From Leguminivora glycinivorella (taxonomy: Eukaryota; Arthropoda; Insecta; Lepidoptera; Tortricidae): a stretch of 64,000 nt of DNA. The position numbers and the translations under genes were made by a program. Of this stretch, positions 61,918-64,000 are shown piece by piece (position 1 is the stretch's first letter; each line of letters begins with the position of its first letter). Below the pieces are notes generated by a model, which was given only the letters and a program-made list of their open reading frames with translations, searched no databases and had not been told where the DNA came from. The stretch is taken from assembly GCF_023078275.1 (NCBI RefSeq), contig NC_062981.1, positions 19,150,846 through 19,214,845 of the forward strand. Reading direction: 5' to 3'.

Positions 61918-63530
61918 TGAGCCAAAACAAGCGTTTAATTAAGAAAAGGTTATTCACACGTGAATATCATTCTCATTTGCTGAAATTATTTAACAAGTAA
62001 TTAACCTTTGTAAATAAATCGTCGGAATCGTCTTCAAAAAGAGCAAACAAAAGCTATTATGACCCCATTCAAGGTTTCTGCTCCTGCTGCGTTGATAATT
62101 CCTTATAGTAGGTTTTACTTAATGTGGTTTTCCATTTAATAAAGGTACCACTATTTGTTTCATTTATATTCTAAAACGGTTCTATATGCGCACTTCTGTA
62201 GAAAAGTTTCCATCACCGTAAAATCACGATTGTTTTATCAATTACCTCTTCATGCCTCGAATATGCTGTATTGATAACTGATAAAAAGGTATGTAAAGGT
62301 AAGCTATGTATATTATATTGGAGTTTCGATTCGGAAGGGCTCAAATCAAAAATTGCGTACACGCAAAATCTTTGCTTGCGAGGGATTGGCTTCCTGGCCT
62401 TCCTGCGTTGTTTTGATGAATCGCATGCAAAGACGTTGACCGCCATGGTTTCGGCACAGCTTTAAATACACCGCTGTAAACACCGTAATGTCATAACGCG
62501 TGATTTAGTACCCGTCGTAAAGGAGCCTGTTAAACGTGCAGTCACAGGCAATACTCATAACATCGTCCAAAAACCAGGCTGCATTAATATCTATGAGTCT
62601 TAGAAATAAGGTTAAGTATATCAGATAATAAGCGGCCTCCTTTTTGTGCGATAATATTGCCGACACCAGTGACAATATTATGTCAGGTCAGGCTATAAGT
62701 TACTCGTAACATCCTTGTCCCAAAATCAAAATGAAAGAATAAATACGTACCTATCAGTCAGACCGACCTGGCGCCACTGGCGCCAGCCAAGCAAGGCTGT
62801 CGGGTCGGAAGGTCGCGGCCCTGGCAAATACATCACAACCGTGTTCCACTGCATTTTGAGTTCGTCAACGGTATAACAGCAGCCTTATTGAGAGAGCTTA
62901 ACCTCCACAAACTATACATGAAATGTACCTAATTATATTCCATATTCCACAATCAGTTAAAAAAAAACTACACATTCGTAGTACAACAACAGGTATATAC
63001 ACAACGGTATCACATTATTGAATGGAATTGTATTCTATTTAAAAAATATTTAAATTATTAAAAAAAAAAATATTGTGTGAATATCGGGAGCTCGACAAAA
63101 ATCAAAAAGGTAATCACGGTCTATATCCCGGTCAATATAAGTCTAATAAAAAAATATTGTTAATTGTATTTTATTGAATTGAATTGTATTTTGGTATGTT
63201 AATCATACTATAATTCTTTAAATTGTAATTTTTCATATTTATCTGATCCTATGTTTATTGTTTGAATGTTGTATTTGTAATTTAAATTATGTCATTATTG
63301 TCTGCATGGCGCATTAGTTAAAGTTTGTCACTGTAATGTCATGTATATGTGTTCTATTAAATTAAATTATAACTGTAAAGATACAGTCTATATCACTTCT
63401 GCCTGCTTATTAAATTATAAAATAAATCTGATTTATTTTATTACTGAGTACCAAAGTGTATGAGCGTCTTGAATAAAGATGAGATGAAAGGCAAATGGAT
63501 GGGATCTCTTAACTTAAATTAAAAGAAGAC
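61918..63530. other. AT-rich stretch without a supported gene
   Basis: Open frames of 60-77 codons near 62213-62465 lack domains and codon signal. A short region around 62770-62830 is GC-richer (GACCTGGCGCCACTGGCGCC) with no obvious product. Confidence 0.4.
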
Positions 63531-63533
63531 GTT

Positions 63534-63630
63534 AGACAACGGGTTGTCCCTATCTCTCCCACTTACAAATTGTGCGATAGGGACGGCCTGATGTTTTATA
63601 ATTTATCGCACGACCATACTTGCCTGCTTG
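63534..63630. repeat. Partial MITE, GCGATAGGGACGGCC family
   Basis: GTTGTCCCTATCTCTCCCAC then GTGCGATAGGGACGGCCTGA and TTTATCGCACGACCATACTT. One arm is eroded relative to 56345-56470. Confidence 0.7.
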
Positions 63631-63662
63631 TTTTACCTATATTCCAGGAAAATCTGAATATT

Positions 63663-63785
63663 CTAGCCATTCTAGGGTGCATTTTCGTAATTTTGAAGCA
63701 CAAAAATGCTCAGGTAATTTCGAAAGGGGAATCTTGATATGATGGGAATAATGGTGATTTTTATGTGACTTTCGAAATTACCTCA
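63663..63785. repeat. Inverted-repeat element
   Basis: TTGAAGCACAAAAATGCTCA, AGGTAATTTCGAAAG and the return CTTTCGAAATTACCTCA show a short hairpin-forming element. Confidence 0.5.
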
Positions 63786-64000
63786 ATGTACCGTATGTAT
63801 AAAATAAAGTAACCAGAACTCACTACGCAATATTTTGTTTCAAAGGATAAGGTGACTCACTGACAACCGGAACACTCTCATTCTAACCCTCCGGACCCTT
63901 AACAGTAAAATTGAACTTAATAACAATTAAATTAAAGTGTAATTTGCCTTTGTGATTGTCAAGGAAATAACTGCAATGACGGCTTACGTTGGAATTTGTA

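Overview
This is a eukaryotic nuclear window. It is almost certainly from a moth or butterfly (Lepidoptera). Host genes are intron-bearing, with GT-AG junctions. The DNA between and inside them is packed with repeat classes typical of lepidopteran genomes: palindromic MITEs, tRNA-derived SINEs, non-LTR 3' tails, a BEL/Pao element, hAT and PIF/Harbinger elements. There is no operon structure, CRISPR array or plasmid or phage feature. Assignments come from motif reading by eye; no database search was possible.

Layout. 1-3.8 kb: MITEs, a single-domain Kazal inhibitor exon (1703-1896), and a LINE fragment inserted in a MITE. 3.8-7.05 kb: a four-domain secreted Kazal serine-protease inhibitor, with exon 1 at 3922-3934 and exon 2 at 6267-6940. 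7-10.4 kb: palindromic repeats. 10.4-17.65 kb: a three-level nest in which a tRNA-SINE is split by a hAT-type element, itself split by a BEL/Pao retrotransposon with identical LTRs and one intact polyprotein. 17.7-20 kb: foldback repeats.

21.0-40.64 kb (minus strand): a 13-exon gene reconstructed here as SMARCAL1/Marcal1, an annealing helicase of 738 codons spread over 19.6 kb. Its introns hold hAT MITEs with 8-bp target duplications, a 0.4-kb palindrome, a 120-bp minisatellite with dimeric higher-order structure, and a 1.55-kb foldback nested in a MITE. Head-to-head with it at 41140-42036 is an intronless mitochondrial carnitine/acylcarnitine carrier (SLC25A20, fly colt). Then, on the minus strand, come GPANK1 (ankyrin plus G-patch, 43484-44413) and a two-exon Myb/SANT zeste-like protein (45019-45892). 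A plus-strand first exon encoding a hydrophobic N-terminus lies at 46726-46809; no later exon of it was found in the window.

51.3-61 kb: a nearly complete two-ORF non-LTR element (minus strand) with one in-frame stop, next to a 5.2-kb PIF/Harbinger element. The latter has 217-bp, almost identical, GC-rich terminal inverted repeats, a TAA target duplication, and an interior of a decayed transposase start plus several nested repeats. 61-64 kb is mostly AT-rich sequence and retroposon tails.

The host genes are functionally unrelated: secreted protease control, replication-fork repair, fatty-acid import into mitochondria, RNA or nuclear G-patch function, DNA binding. The strongest story is the insertion history of the repeats, several parts of which can be ordered from target duplications and one in-window empty site.
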